Shown: one piece after another, positions 52,950 to 62,605 of the stretch
Numbering within the stretch: position 1 is the stretch's first letter
Layout of the letters: the number at the start of each line of letters is the position of its first letter
Assembly: GCA_021399435.1 (NCBI GenBank)
Contig: JAJTUP010000040.1
Span: 62,001-126,000 of the forward strand
Length of the DNA: 64,000 bases
Direction of reading: 5' to 3'
Source: Diaporthe sp. PMI_573
Taxonomy: Eukaryota; Ascomycota; Sordariomycetes; Diaporthales; Diaporthaceae
Made by a program: the position numbers and the translations under genes
Notes under the pieces: model-generated
The model's input: the letters and a program-made list of their open reading frames with translations, nothing else
The model's database searches: none
Told to the model about the DNA's origin: nothing

Positions 52950-53201
52950 GGCGGTACCCGTCTTGGTGGTGCCAGAACCGAGGATGTCGGGAGTCTGTCA
53001 GACTGTTAAAAACAAAAGACTTTAATACTTTCGGGATGTACGCCTTACCATTATAGCATTCATGAGAGGGTCCACAAAGCTGCTGACGGGAAGCTGGGGG
53101 GGCTCGAAACTTGCCTGGTCCTGGAAGAGAAGTACCGAGGGCGCAATGGTACTGAGAACAGACGATGTGGAATAAAGTTGCTGGGGACGAAAGCAAGGCG
53201 T

Positions 53202-53459
53202 CTAGGTATTGAAGTCTAACGGTGTGGCGCTCCTGAGATGGGCAAGGCTGTGGGCCGGGAGGATTTGCGGTGGACCTCTGACTATCGACGGTTTTCTGAT
53301 GCTCTTTTCGGGAGAATGATAGGCGCATTCCAAGCGGGCCTTGAGACACCGGTTGCAAGTCGGCTTCTGCTTGTCACATTTGATACGGCGTCGCTTGCGG
53401 GTCGCACATCCGGTCTGAGTCCTTGGTGCACTTCTCCGACTCTGTGGTTTTCCCGTCAT
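53202..53459 (-). pseudogene. Zn2Cys6 transcription factor fragment with a lost zinc ligand
   Basis: From the ATG at 53459 the frame reads RTQTGCATRKRRRIKCDKQK and PTCNRCLKARLECAYHSPEK. The usual GCxTCRxRRxKC has lost its second Cys (GCATRKR), so the zinc cluster is incomplete. The frame stops at 53202; possible continuation in another frame (LDALLSSPATLFHIVCSQYH) reaches about 53050. Probably a dead copy. Confidence 0.6.
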
Positions 53460-54689
53460 CTTGTCGAATCCGTGATACTGGCGTTGTTCCCAATAGAGTT
53501 CTTGCTATTGAGGCTTCTTGGGAGGAGGGGCGATACTTAAGTAGTGTCCGGAGACCCTTTGCGGAACCCCCTCCGCAATCAGCCTTACCAGCTTCCTCTG
53601 AGTGTCCGGCGGCCGCTCTGGAGCCGAGAACAAGCCGGCTATCCATACCGCTGCATCCGGAGTTGCGCCACATCCGGCAGAGGTAGAGGTGTTGCCTAAA
53701 CACTGCCATCCCTCCGCCATCCGTGATGCCGTGCGGTGACTTCACCAACCAGGGGAAAGCAGGACAGGGCAGTAGACGCGCCACGTCACGTCCATCGTCC
53801 AGGTGTAGAGGCTACCTGCCTTCTCGCTCATGCCACAGCCCCTGGGCCGAGAACAGGACCTCCCGGTCAGCCTTGGCCTCTGCCTGGTGGAGGCAGAAGT
53901 TGGTTGATCATGACCGTATGCGCCACCCTTCTTGGTCTTGCTCCGTGCCGGGTGGCGCTTCCGCCAGGAGCTTGTTGGCTCTCGTCGTGGCCCCTGGGGC
54001 CTCCTGAAATCTGCCTCGCCTGTCATGCGGGGAGCGATGCCATGCCATGCTGCGAATCCCTGTCGTACCAGCTCATTCCTCTTCACCTTTCGCGGTGGAG
54101 GCCTCAAGGAGGGCTCGTGGGCGTGTATAATAATCCACGTTTCTGTCTGCCTCCGCCTCCTCGATCGCCTACTCGCCCTCGTCCGCATCGCTTGCACAAC
54201 CATCTCTTCACCTACCTTATCAAGGGCCTAACCTTAATATAGGTATTAACCCTGCCGTCGCTTTTCAGCTTGATCTTGGGGAGTTCATCCACATCCTTCG
54301 CGCCACTGATATCGTCGGCTCGAATACTGGCAGTCTGGTAGGTAAAGGACAGGGAATTCGAGGACGAAGCTCGTCTAAGGACCGAGAACGCGTCGTTTCC
54401 AGCGGTCAATCCGTTGGGAAAATCGTCGGCATCTGAAAGGGCAGTTGAGGAAGGCGTATCCATTGTTTCGGTACGAAAGCTCAAGAATTGGTGGAGGAAT
54501 TGATAACTTGTGACAAAGTCTTGGTGAAATTTGTTGAGCACCGCGTCACCGCGACGGCGCGACGCCAGATGTTTTTGTGCTGACTAAGCAATAGTTTGGA
54601 GACGGGAGACAACACCAAGAAAATTATCACCAGAACCATATTTGGCCACTTTCCTGGGCCAATTGACCCTATATAGAGGAAAAACCAGA
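53460..54689. other. No firm gene
   Basis: A minus-strand frame at 54212-54463 (MDTPSSTALSDADDFPNGLT...) is Ser/Asp-rich and could be the N-terminus of a transposase or another protein, but nothing identifies it. Other frames are motif-free. Confidence 0.35.
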
Positions 54690-54830
54690 TGCCATATATG
54701 ACTTGCAAGTCTGGCAAGTCTGAGTGAGGAGAACTTGACTTGATTTGGGTTGTGAGCCCGACGATTTGATTTGCAAGACTTGATTTGACTTGCCAACTTG
54801 ACTTGCTAGACTTGACTTATTAGGAACGCC
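54690..54830. repeat. ACTTGACTTG-type subterminal repeats
   Basis: About ten irregular copies of (G)ACTTG(A/C) words, for example GACTTGATTTGACTTGCC and AACTTGACTTGCTAGACTTG. Confidence 0.7.
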
Positions 54831-54833
54831 GGT

Positions 54834-55453
54834 CAAAGATCAACACCTACTACGAGCTTACCGACCAGTCGCCGATCTACCGCATGGCCATCGCCCTCCA
54901 CCCAGCCTACCAATTCGAATACTTCAGGGAGAAGTGGTGGAAGCGAGAGGATTGGATAAAGACAGCAGAGAAGGAGCTTACTGTATATTACGATCGCTTC
55001 GCCGCAGTCACGGTGGCCACTGAGCACGTCGACCAAGCCGAGACCTCTCCTTCTTCCTCGCCGACAATCGATGACGAATTCGATGCTTGGGGCCATACAA
55101 CAGATCGACCACGCCGTGGCAAGAGGAGGAAGGTGGAGACTGAGTGGGAGGTCTGGATAAAGCAGGTGCCGTCGAAGGATGACATGACCGTTAAGAATCC
55201 TCTGGCGTGGTGGGTGGACCGACGCCACGTATGGCCTATTCTCAGCAAACTTGCTCTTAACATCTTCAGCACGCCAGCGATGAGCGCAGAGCCAGAGCGC
55301 GTATTCTCTGGCGGTAGTGAGCTCATCACTGACAAGCGCAACGGCCTCGGCGATGACACAGTTGAAGCTGAGATGATACAGAAGAATTGGATTACTTCAA
55401 AGATCTTGCGCGGGATTTCTACACCAAGAGGTCTATACAAATTACCTGATTAG
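54834..55453 (+). pseudogene. hAT transposase C-terminal remnant
   Basis: Reads KINTYYELTDQSPIYRMAIA and LHPAYQFEYFREKWWKREDW, a basic-acidic linker, then NPLAWWVDRRHVWPILSKLA and the dimerisation motif STPAMSAEPERVFSGGSELI. The upstream part of the transposase is missing; the frame starts right at the subterminal repeat boundary. No lesion lies inside the remnant. Confidence 0.8.
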
Positions 55454-55530
55454 GCATAGTATATCAAGTACTTGACAAGTTGTCAATCGAGGTCGCTGAT
55501 TAGTCAAGTCAAGCTTCAATCGAGCTGAGA

Positions 55531-55760
55531 TAGGTTCAATCAATCGAGCCATGCTGCATCTCGTGCTGGCCGTGACAGGAAGGGCCCTCAAGAGAACTTT
55601 CCCGGACCAGTTGCGGCAGTGAGGAACATAATCATGGCTTGAAGAATTCTACTCTGTAATAGAAAATAGAAGCAGGATAGGGCTGGGTATAGGTCCAGCC
55701 AATCAGAGTATATAGTTTACCTAATTTCGTGAAAGGCGATGGCTCATATAACGCCGGACC
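55531..55760. other. Intergenic
   Basis: Nothing recognised. Confidence 0.4.
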
Positions 55761-55797
55761 TTATCTCCTTGACCTCGAAATTATTACGTTTTTAAGC
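55761..55797 (+). repeat. Left inverted repeat of the 0.8-kb element
   Basis: Starts TTATCTCCTTGACCTCGAAA and continues through TTATTACGTTTTTAAGC. It pairs with 56539-56574. Confidence 0.8.
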
Positions 55798-55944
55798 GAA
55801 AAGGCTTGGGGCCAATCAGATGGGCCAGAACCCTTGCCAAAGAACCTCTGGTACAAAAAAGGTACATACAAACCACAAGCCAAACACGAAAGTGAAAGTC
55901 AACCTTCGGAATGCCACTGATTCCAACAGTTCCTCTTCGAATTA

Positions 55945-56416
55945 CTACACAACGCGACGCCGCATTCTTGGCACCCCGTAATAACCGAGTGTTTCTAAGG
56001 TGGTCGTTTTACTAGTTGTGGTTGATTTAGTAACATATTTTGTCGTTTTGAAGAGCAGAGCGTTGTGGCCGCTGACCTTCTGCATGATTTGGTAGAGAGA
56101 TATGTCGTGCATTGATGTATTCCACCCACTTATCCACCATATGATCAGGACAGAACTCTGAAAAGATATCGAATAGGCTATGTCGAGGTAGGTCGGGCGA
56201 GATACGGCGATCAAAAGGCTGCAATTGGATCCGTTCGAAAGTAGGGCGGTTGGTGGCTTCTCGAGCTGCTGGCTCTGGTAGAGGCTTTAACGGCGATGAG
56301 GCTGGGCACGGTAATGTAGGTAGGGCTACTGTAATGGAAGATAAAGTACGCCGTCTTTTAGAAGGCTGCTGACTTTCGCTGGCCGGCGACACCTTTTTTC
56401 GCTTTCCACTTGCCAT
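55945..56416 (-). pseudogene. PiggyBac-like transposase N-terminal fragment
   Basis: From an ATG at 56416 (MASGKRKKVSPASESQQPSK) a basic N-terminus leads to FERIQLQPFDRRISPDLPRH and SLFDIFSEFCPDHMVDKWVE, then YINARH. This resembles the start of fungal piggyBac-type (DDE_Tnp_1_7) proteins, where a LFxxFFxxxxxxxIVxxTN block follows a Pro-rich linker. After about 56030 the frame breaks. The DDD catalytic region is absent. Its location between the inverted repeats supports a transposon origin, but the exact family is uncertain. Confidence 0.4.
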
Positions 56417-56538
56417 TACCTTCAGTCAGGATGGTTTGCTGTAGTTGGGAGAAAAAGAGGCGTGTATGGAAAACCGTCGCGGTACAAGCGCGAATCCCTG
56501 TACACGAGGGGCCATGTACCGAAAGTCAAAAGTGGGTC

Positions 56539-56574
56539 CGCTAAAAACGTAATAATTTCGAGGTCAAGGAGATA
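56539..56574 (-). repeat. Right inverted repeat of the 0.8-kb element
   Basis: CGCTAAAAACGTAATAATTT followed by CGAGGTCAAGGAGATA, reverse complement of 55761-55797. Confidence 0.8.
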
Positions 56575-56997
56575 AAAGGGCGCTGAACCCTCTTATGACA
56601 TTTCTCACGCAAGCTAACACATCACATTTCTCTCACAACGTTCTTATCAGCCAATACAGCCAGTGCTTCTAAAACACACAGTAGTCATTCATCAACATTT
56701 GAATTGGCTGATCCCTGATGAGATTTGGTCTGCACCCAGGCTTGTCATTTCGGCTGAACGGTTATTATATCTATCTAGAAGCCGCCCCTGAATATGCGCA
56801 TCAAGAAAACTCCCACCGCTGTTGAAACGACGAATGGAATTGGTTTTACATGAGAGTTGTTTAACAAATCCGGGCAAATCAAGTGGACCCCGAGGCAGCT
56901 TAAGAAGGAGTTGAGGGCAGATCACGCCTGTCGGAATCGGGCTGTTCCCGATCAAGGCGACCGAGGGAATATCAGAACTAGCGGTTGTCATATCTCA
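56575..56997. other. Upstream region of the chromodomain gene
   Basis: AT-rich. The chromodomain frame is open back to 56857, so an earlier start there is possible; no motif lies in that extension. Confidence 0.4.
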
Positions 56998-57441
56998 ATG
57001 GATCAAAGAGTAATTGAACAGTCACCCGGGGCATCCCAAACTACCGACCACAATACAAATACAGCCGAAGAAATCCAACACAGTTCACAAGGTGCTAACC
57101 TCGCGCCGTATTGCCACAAATCAAGGGACGACATCGAACTACCGGACGTATTTGAAGTAGATGCGATACTGGACCACCGTGTATCGGGGAAAAAGTCTGA
57201 ATTCTTGATCCGCTGGAAGGGCTATGGCAGCAAGTACGATACGTGGGAGCCACGATCGAACATCTTGGACAAAACCCTCGTGGACAATTACAAACAACGC
57301 ACGACCCACCACCACAACCGCAATCACAATGTAATCTGGTCACGACATTGTCGGGGACGAGCCAACAAGGCTGTGGTGTGGTTGCTGAGGAATTGCAATT
57401 GTCGAACAGCAGCGAGCATGCAACGAGTTGCGAAGCGATGA
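56998..57441 (+). CDS. Small chromodomain protein
   Basis: 147 codons from MDQRVIEQSPGASQTT. Residues about 51-98 form a full chromodomain: DVFEVDAILDHRVSGKKSEF, LIRWKGYGSKYDTWEPRSNI, LDKTLVDNYKQ. The aromatic cage residues (F/Y, W, W/Y) expected for methyl-lysine binding are present. The tail is basic (HHHNRNHNVIWSRHC...). It is short and has no chromoshadow domain, so it is either a stand-alone HP1-type reader or a chromodomain left from a chromovirus integrase. The absence of integrase sequence upstream argues mildly for the first. Location in the nucleus is inferred. Confidence 0.6.
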   Translation: MDQRVIEQSPGASQTTDHNTNTAEEIQHSSQGANLAPYCHKSRDDIELPDVFEVDAILDHRVSGKKSEFLIRWKGYGSKYDTWEPRSNILDKTLVDNYKQRTTHHHNRNHNVIWSRHCRGRANKAVVWLLRNCNCRTAASMQRVAKR

Positions 57442-58047
57442 TGCCACTATGCCTGGGACTCTCGGGTCGGGATACAGCTGTGCACCGTGCCATGGTTGAT
57501 ATTTCTCGGGTCAGAAGTGCCACAGGCTTTAACAGCACACTCATTTTCGGGGAATTATGTTCTCATTATTGTTGATTATGATGCCATGTAGTGAAATCAC
57601 ATTTCTTACAAGCCTCAAACCGCGGTATTCTGAGCTTTATAATAGTTACTATGCTGTTTTCATCGTGTTTTATCATGCCTGTATAACGCAAACTACCCTC
57701 TACCAAAACTAGCATTAGTAGTACGTCATTTTGGCTTCCACCATCATTACACCAGTCAAGTCCTGCCAATAGTGGCCGCGGTGCTTTGGCTGTATAGTTG
57801 GCAGAGAGTGATACGCTCTTTGATAAGCCGGAAGCCTTGGGCCAGCCTCGTGTTTAGCAGGATGTCTACGGGCTTATACAGTGCAACGGATGCCTTCATC
57901 ACCCGCGTTGAGTACCATTTCCACGTGCCATCGTCGACCAAGACTGCGCCCCAGTACCAATCCTCATGGTTGTTTCATCTTTGAAAACAGGTCTCCAGCG
58001 CAGTCTAGGAGTCGTTCGGCTGGCAATCCTGCTTCAGCCAAAGGCAG
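57442..58047. other. No firm gene
   Basis: A minus-strand frame at 57756-57941 (MVDDGTWKWYSTRVMKASVA...) is protein-like but unplaced. The rest is AT-rich. Confidence 0.35.
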
Positions 58048-58235
58048 TTGGCACATGTGATTCCGACAGAGTCAAAGAACGCAATTCCCGCACACTCAAC
58101 GAACGGGAGCGGAAACTGGTATAAAGGCGAATGCGTCGGTACATGGCTGAAGCAGAACAACGCTTGCCCAATATGTCGAGCGTCCATCAAGAAGCGGGAT
58201 GAAAACAGGACTGGTGACCGAAACGCGCATGGACG
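58048..58235 (+). pseudogene. RING-finger C-terminal fragment
   Basis: Reads GNWYKGECVGTWLKQNNACP followed by ICRASI, the second half of a RING-H2 domain (HxxCxxxWLxxxxxCPxCR). The His ligand is replaced (YKGEC) and the first half of the domain is not found upstream. After ASIKKRDENRTGD it runs directly into hAT sequence (GYLVI...), so it was truncated by that element. Confidence 0.5.
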
Positions 58236-59520
58236 CAGCGGCGATGGATACTTGGTGATAATCCATGATTGCTAGCAACATGAACACCATGATGGACAAA
58301 GTCTCCGATGACTTGGAACATGAGTTCGATGTTTTCTACGACCCACTTCCTCACCGACTTCGCTGTTTGGGTCATATCATTAATCTGGCCGTAATGGAAT
58401 TTCTCATAGGAAAGCGACCACCCACAACAGATTCCTACCATGGACCGTCCGACGAGGAAGTTGAGCAATGGAGAAAGCGAGGGGCGATAGGCAAACTTCA
58501 TAATATCGTCGTCTACATTACTTGGAGCCCCCAGCGGCTTCAAGCGTTCACCATCCTTAGCGGCGGTCTTAGGTTACGGCGTGATAACGACACTCGTTGG
58601 AATTCGTGGTACAAAATGGTCGAATGGGCTCTGAGGTCCAAGGTCAGGCAAGCTATCACCATCTTTTGTGCTCAAGAGCCGGCTCTGCAACAGGATATCC
58701 TGACTCCTTCCGACTGGGCAACTTTGACCGAGATTTGCAAGTTTCTCGAGCCCTTTCAAGATGCCACAATGGCCAACGAAGGCAATCGAAATTCCATATG
58801 TGACGTTCTGCCAACTATGGATTATCTTCTTCATCACATTGAGACGTCCAGGGAGACCACCGCGGTCCCCCAATTGGCGACCATGATGGAGACTGCCTGG
58901 GCCAAACTAGTCGACTACTATGAAGTGACAGAGGATTCTCCAGTGTATTCAGCAGCAACGGTCTTAAATCCCTCGCTCAAGTGGGCATACATGGAGAAGA
59001 CTTGGGAAGATAAGAAGGAATGGATCGAGAAGGCTAAAGCTCGTGTAGAGCAGCTGTGGAGCAAGACATACAAGCCAACCACACCACACCCAGTCCCATT
59101 CTCCGTCAAAGCGGTGCAGCAGGACCCACTACGAAACGGCCAAATGGATACAAGATCTGGATGAAAGAGCAAAAGGCCACGATTTTGAACATGGATGATG
59201 ACGAGTACGAAGCATACTGTCGCGAACCTGTGATGATGGTATCGGATCCTTTGAAATGGTGGCTCGAACTGGCTCAGCGAAGAATATTCCCTAACCTGTC
59301 CTTGATGGCCATCGACATTCTATCGATTCCGCCTATGTCTGCTGAGACAGAGCGACTCTTCTCCAAAGCTAGACTGACAGTGACCGACCAGCGAGGATCT
59401 ATGAACATTGAAACTTTGAACCTTTTGGAATGCCTACGATCCTGGGACAGGAGCGCTCTGATAGCCCAGTCGGAAGTAAGTTTTCCATTCTGCGAGGTGT
59501 ACATGCCATTTCCCAATTAA
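58236..59520 (+). pseudogene. hAT transposase (copy 4), 5' truncated and frameshifted
   Basis: Begins about GYLVI...D ASNMNTMMDKV (equivalent to GYFVLDNASNNDT) with a one-base disturbance near 58270, then RLRCLGHIINLAVMEFLIGK, RRDNDTRWNSWYKMVEWALR, LLHHIETSRE, and AWAKLVDYYEVTEDSPVYSA followed by ATVLNPSLKW. Near 59085-59130 the frame shifts, and the C-terminal part continues to 59520 with DPLKWWLELAQRRIFPNLSL, MAIDILSIPPMSAETERLFS and KARLTVTDQRG. The BED finger and first catalytic region are missing. Confidence 0.85.
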
Positions 59521-59689
59521 TGAATTCTAGCGTGGCTACGTTGCTCCAGCAGCTACAGATGCTATGCCTGATGTTTAGAAACTTTGTGGGTAGGCTGGCG
59601 GAAAAGACATGATCAGGTAGTAGTATATTAGTTATGTGGTGGGTAGCTTGGGGCCAGAGGTAGAACGGAGAGCTAGACGTCGTTTATGA

Positions 59690-59870
59690 AGTCTAGACTA
59701 TTAGTCTAGACTGTAGTCAGTATTGTAGTTTGGTCTAAAGGCGACAGACGGACTAATAGTCCAGTCTGGGCATCTCAGCTAGACTGCTGGTCTAGTCTGG
59801 GCATCTCGGCTAGACTGTTGGTCTAGTCTGACCAAGTCGGACGGACTAAATGGACAGTCTGGGGAGTTTA
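59690..59870. repeat. AGTCTAGACT-rich subterminal repeats, including a 31-bp tandem pair
   Basis: Many TCTAGACTG/GGTCTAGTCTG words. A 31-bp unit (AGTCTGGGCATCTCGGCTAG plus ACTGTTGGTCT) occurs at 59763-59793 and 59794-59824 with two mismatches. The cluster lies 170 bp beyond the hAT copy 4 stop and is probably its right end. Confidence 0.7.
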
Positions 59871-59950
59871 GACGGACTGATTGGACTATTGCGAGCACTG
59901 GACATGTTGATCAACATCGTGTACGCGGATGTTGATAATGTTGAATTGAT

Positions 59951-60408
59951 CGGAACCTTGGACTCTAGACTTCACGAACATTGTCTTTATCATAAGGGCT
60001 CCCATCAAGCACGATCAAGACCCACACAGCACATTTTCCTGGAAGAAGCTTAAGGATGATCAGCATTTCATCATCATGGTGGTCCACCTACCTAATCACT
60101 GGACCCTTGGGATCTACCATCAAGACACAAGAAGGTTAGGTGTAATCAACACACACCCAAATAAGGAGGCAAATGCGAGGCAGAGCTCATACGTCCGGGG
60201 TCATCTCCTCAAATACCTTCACACAGGTCTTCCTAGTGAAGAGAAGCAAGGAGAGATTGAGACATACAGGGTCGGGGTGAAGGCACAGCGGAGCTCTACC
60301 AATTATGGATGGCAGATCGCGAATTATGTCACCTTCTTCTTCCAAGAAAACCACAAGGAAAAACAATTAGGAGTTCAAAAACTGGTCGTACTCAAACCTC
60401 AGCCATAA
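59951..60408 (+). pseudogene. Ulp1/C48-like domain, catalytic residues lost
   Basis: Frame open from 59950: FTNIVFIIRAPIKHDQDPHS, FIIMVVHLPNHWTLGIYHQD, RRLGVINTHPNKEA and TNYGWQIANYVTFFF. The layout matches a Ulp1-type protease core: xPxxxxxHWxLxxxD, yDS, then DCGxxxxxY. The His (NHW) is kept, but the Asp position reads N (GVIN) and the DCG reads NYG. The first-half part upstream (59850-59950) is in another frame. No start codon fits before ATG 60076. Probably a decayed gene or a dead paralog. Confidence 0.45.
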
Positions 60409-61270
60409 TTTGCCCCCCTAGCATGTCACAAGAGGAAGGAATGGTACAAATTTGGATGTTTGCCATCCGATCAGAGCTAAACAGCACTAGTAAGGCATTA
60501 CGGAGACCCATAGGAGTCCCAATCATCTCACTCGATACTATGAGGAAGATTAAAGAGAGATACAGGTTGCTAACACAAAAGGAGATCATTAATCAGCAGC
60601 TATACGATACAACTTACACCAACGTTATGTTCAGCAACAAGAAAGGCCCTAGAGAAATGACTTCTGGGATGAGCATCGGGCTGGGACAACACTTCATGAA
60701 GTCTAACATGCAGCAAGGCATTAATATGCGAACCTCAAGAAGCCGCCCTGGCTCAGCCCCGGTCGGAAGAGCCTTCAAACCGGATAATACGCCTCAAGGA
60801 GATTGTGAACCTAGCCAAGAAGGTTCGCCTTAGCATGCATAAGGATTTATCACGTTCCCCTATTCCAATCATGGATATGGATGAAACTTGGAGCATGCCT
60901 GCCCAATCTCGGAAGCCTAAGAAACCATTGCTTCCCAACACTATATCCAGAGGGTCACGTGAGTGAGTTGAGTGATCAGATGCAAGGATTACAATTCGGA
61001 GATCAGAGGGAGTCCAGAACCAGTAGCGGGAGCCATCACAGCAGCCGCAGCTCAATCCTGCCAGGAAATGAGAGAGCATCTCAATACGTAGAGACCACTA
61101 GAGCTCTGATCCCTGTACCCATGCCTGCTACCCGCGGAGCCTTTAATGGTTGGGAGGAGGTTGTCGACGGGTACACTAGGAAGAAAGCTGCCAAAGAGAG
61201 CGGTCCATCGGCCGAGGATCAAAAACGGGCGAGGGATGAGCGTGCGGAAAATCGAAGGAGGCAGAAGTAG
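60409..61270 (+). pseudogene. Unrecognised continuation of the Ulp1-like gene
   Basis: Two overlapping plus-strand frames look coding. 60420-60833 (MSQEEGMVQIWMFAIRSELN, IGVPIISLDTMRKIKERYRL, LLTQKEIINQQ) and 60881-61270 (EGHVSELSDQMQGLQFGDQR, TRGAFNGWEEVVDGYTRKKA, ending in a basic ENRRRQK tail). They could be exons of the same gene as the Ulp1-like piece, but good splice sites joining them were not found. Function unknown. Confidence 0.35.
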
Positions 61271-61677
61271 GGGATGGAAACTGAACAGGGGCTCTGATCG
61301 GGCTCCAGCGATGCTTTTGGGCGGTCCATTGCCTCACTCTTTTGCCAATGGACCGGAGAGGGGTGTGTTGTCGGGTATGGAGAAAAAGGGCCGTGCAAAT
61401 TAATACTACGTTCACTTCTAGCTGTCCTCTCTTTTACTTAGACTCTCTTTTTAGGAAATAATCAACTCCACTCTCTTTTTATATTACTAAACAATGATCA
61501 GAAATAGCGTGATATCTGAAGCAATAGCACACCGTGCTATGGTAGTAGGAGGAGGAACAGCCAGGTTGGGTTGGGCGGGTTAACCCCTAGACAGTGACAT
61601 TAACTCCGAGGTAGTGACATGCCAAGACCGATCACATGACATCTCCTTCCTAATTGGGACGACCCCATGTTGCGGGT
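61271..61677. other. Intergenic, no gene seen
   Basis: No motif in either strand. Confidence 0.4.
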
Positions 61678-61755
61678 AATCAGAGCTTGAATTCTTCAAG
61701 CCAAATCAGAGCTTGAATTCTTCAAGCCATTCTTCAAGCCATTCTTCAAGCCAAA
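61678..61755. repeat. Nested tandem repeat AATCAGAGCTTGAATTC...
   Basis: A 26-bp unit (AATCAGAGCTTGAATTCTTC plus AAGCCA) occurs at 61678-61703 and 61704-61729. Its last 12 bp (TTCTTCAAGCCA) are then repeated twice more. It lies just upstream of the hAT N-terminal fragment. Confidence 0.8.
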
Positions 61756-61877
61756 GGGGTTGGGGTGGGGGACGACCATGAGTTGTTGCGACCCCTGAGG
61801 AGGCTTTATCACCCCCCGATGTTGCTGTTGAGATTTCTTCACCGACAACAACTATTTATGGTCATTACTGAGTCAAT

Positions 61878-62356
61878 ATGACCAATCGGGGAGGTCGTCC
61901 TAAACTTCATGGCATTGACGAATATTTCCGGCCGGCTTCGGAAGAGGGCTTTACTCTGAACCGTGTAGTCTGCAAGCTCTGCTCAAAGACTATGGCGAAG
62001 CACACCTCCAAACAACTTCGACACCTTCACACGCAATGCACCGCATATCGACAGCTTCATGAAGTCATTCCCAGCCGACAACCGCTCATCAACACTAAGT
62101 TGGATAGTGTTAGCAAAGCATCTAAGGATGCATTGGACCGTCAAGCCGCCGTCGCAGTCTTTACCTCCGGCAAACCCTATTCCCTCTATGAAGAGCCTGA
62201 GACACTGAAACTATTCCAAATGCTAAATTCGGCATATAAACCTCCAGATCGCAATCGAATTGCCTCATTCCTCCACCCTGTCTACCTGGACCATCAGCAA
62301 CGTGTCAAGGCTCTTCTGGACGAGGCCCCGCATCTCAACGTCATATTCGATGCCCG
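61878..62356 (+). pseudogene. hAT transposase N-terminal fragment (copy 6)
   Basis: ATG at 61878, MTNRGGRPKLHGIDEYFRPA, then a BED finger VVCKLCSKTMAKHTSKQLRH followed by LHTQC. Next come AVAVFTSGKPYSLYEEPETL, LNSAYKPPDRNRIASFLHPV and HLNVIFDA. At the point where DASDD should follow, the sequence changes at about 62356 into an acidic, glutamine-rich coding scrap on the other strand. The catalytic core and dimerisation part are missing. Confidence 0.8.
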
Positions 62357-62535
62357 TCATAGTTGTCTTCCTCCTGGTCTTGGTACTGGTCGTCGTCATA
62401 TTGCTCTTCATCGTCGTCGTACTGTTCTTGGTCCTGGTCTTGATAATCCTCTTCTTGTTCCTCTTCTGCACTGGCCTGGTTGTTGCGAGACTCAGGTTGA
62501 GCGTTACACATGCTATCGTCAGCGTAAGCTACAAT
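62357..62535 (-). pseudogene. Acidic Gln/Asp-rich coding scrap
   Basis: Minus-strand reading ADDSMCNAQPESRNNQASAE, EEQEEDYQDQDQEQYDDDEE, QYDDDQYQDQEEDNYD. It has the look of the disordered acidic tail of a nuclear or transposon protein. Its abrupt fusion to the hAT fragment marks an insertion or deletion junction. Parent gene unknown. Confidence 0.35.
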
Positions 62536-62605
62536 AAATTATTTGTGTTACAATATTTGTAGATCGTGGTACCCATGGACTTCCGTTATCACAGCTTTGT
62601 AGTCC

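Larger units (their letters stand above)
54690..55530 (+). mobile_element. Internally deleted hAT element (copy 5) with ACTTGACTTG repeats
   Basis: A cluster of ACTTGACTTG/ACTTGATTTG words (54690-54830) lies directly before a hAT C-terminal coding piece, and related words (AGTCAAGTCAAGC, TACTTGACAAGT) follow it (55470-55515). Subterminal repeats on both sides of a coding remnant fit a deletion derivative of about 0.84 kb. Exact termini were not fixed. Confidence 0.55.
55761..56574. mobile_element. 0.8-kb element bounded by ~37-bp inverted repeats
   Basis: The sequence from 55761 (TTATCTCCTTGACCTCGAAA, then TTATTACGTTTTT) recurs as its reverse complement at 56539-56574 with only one or two differences. 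The interval holds a piggyBac-like coding scrap on the minus strand. No TTAA duplication could be confirmed. Confidence 0.7.
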
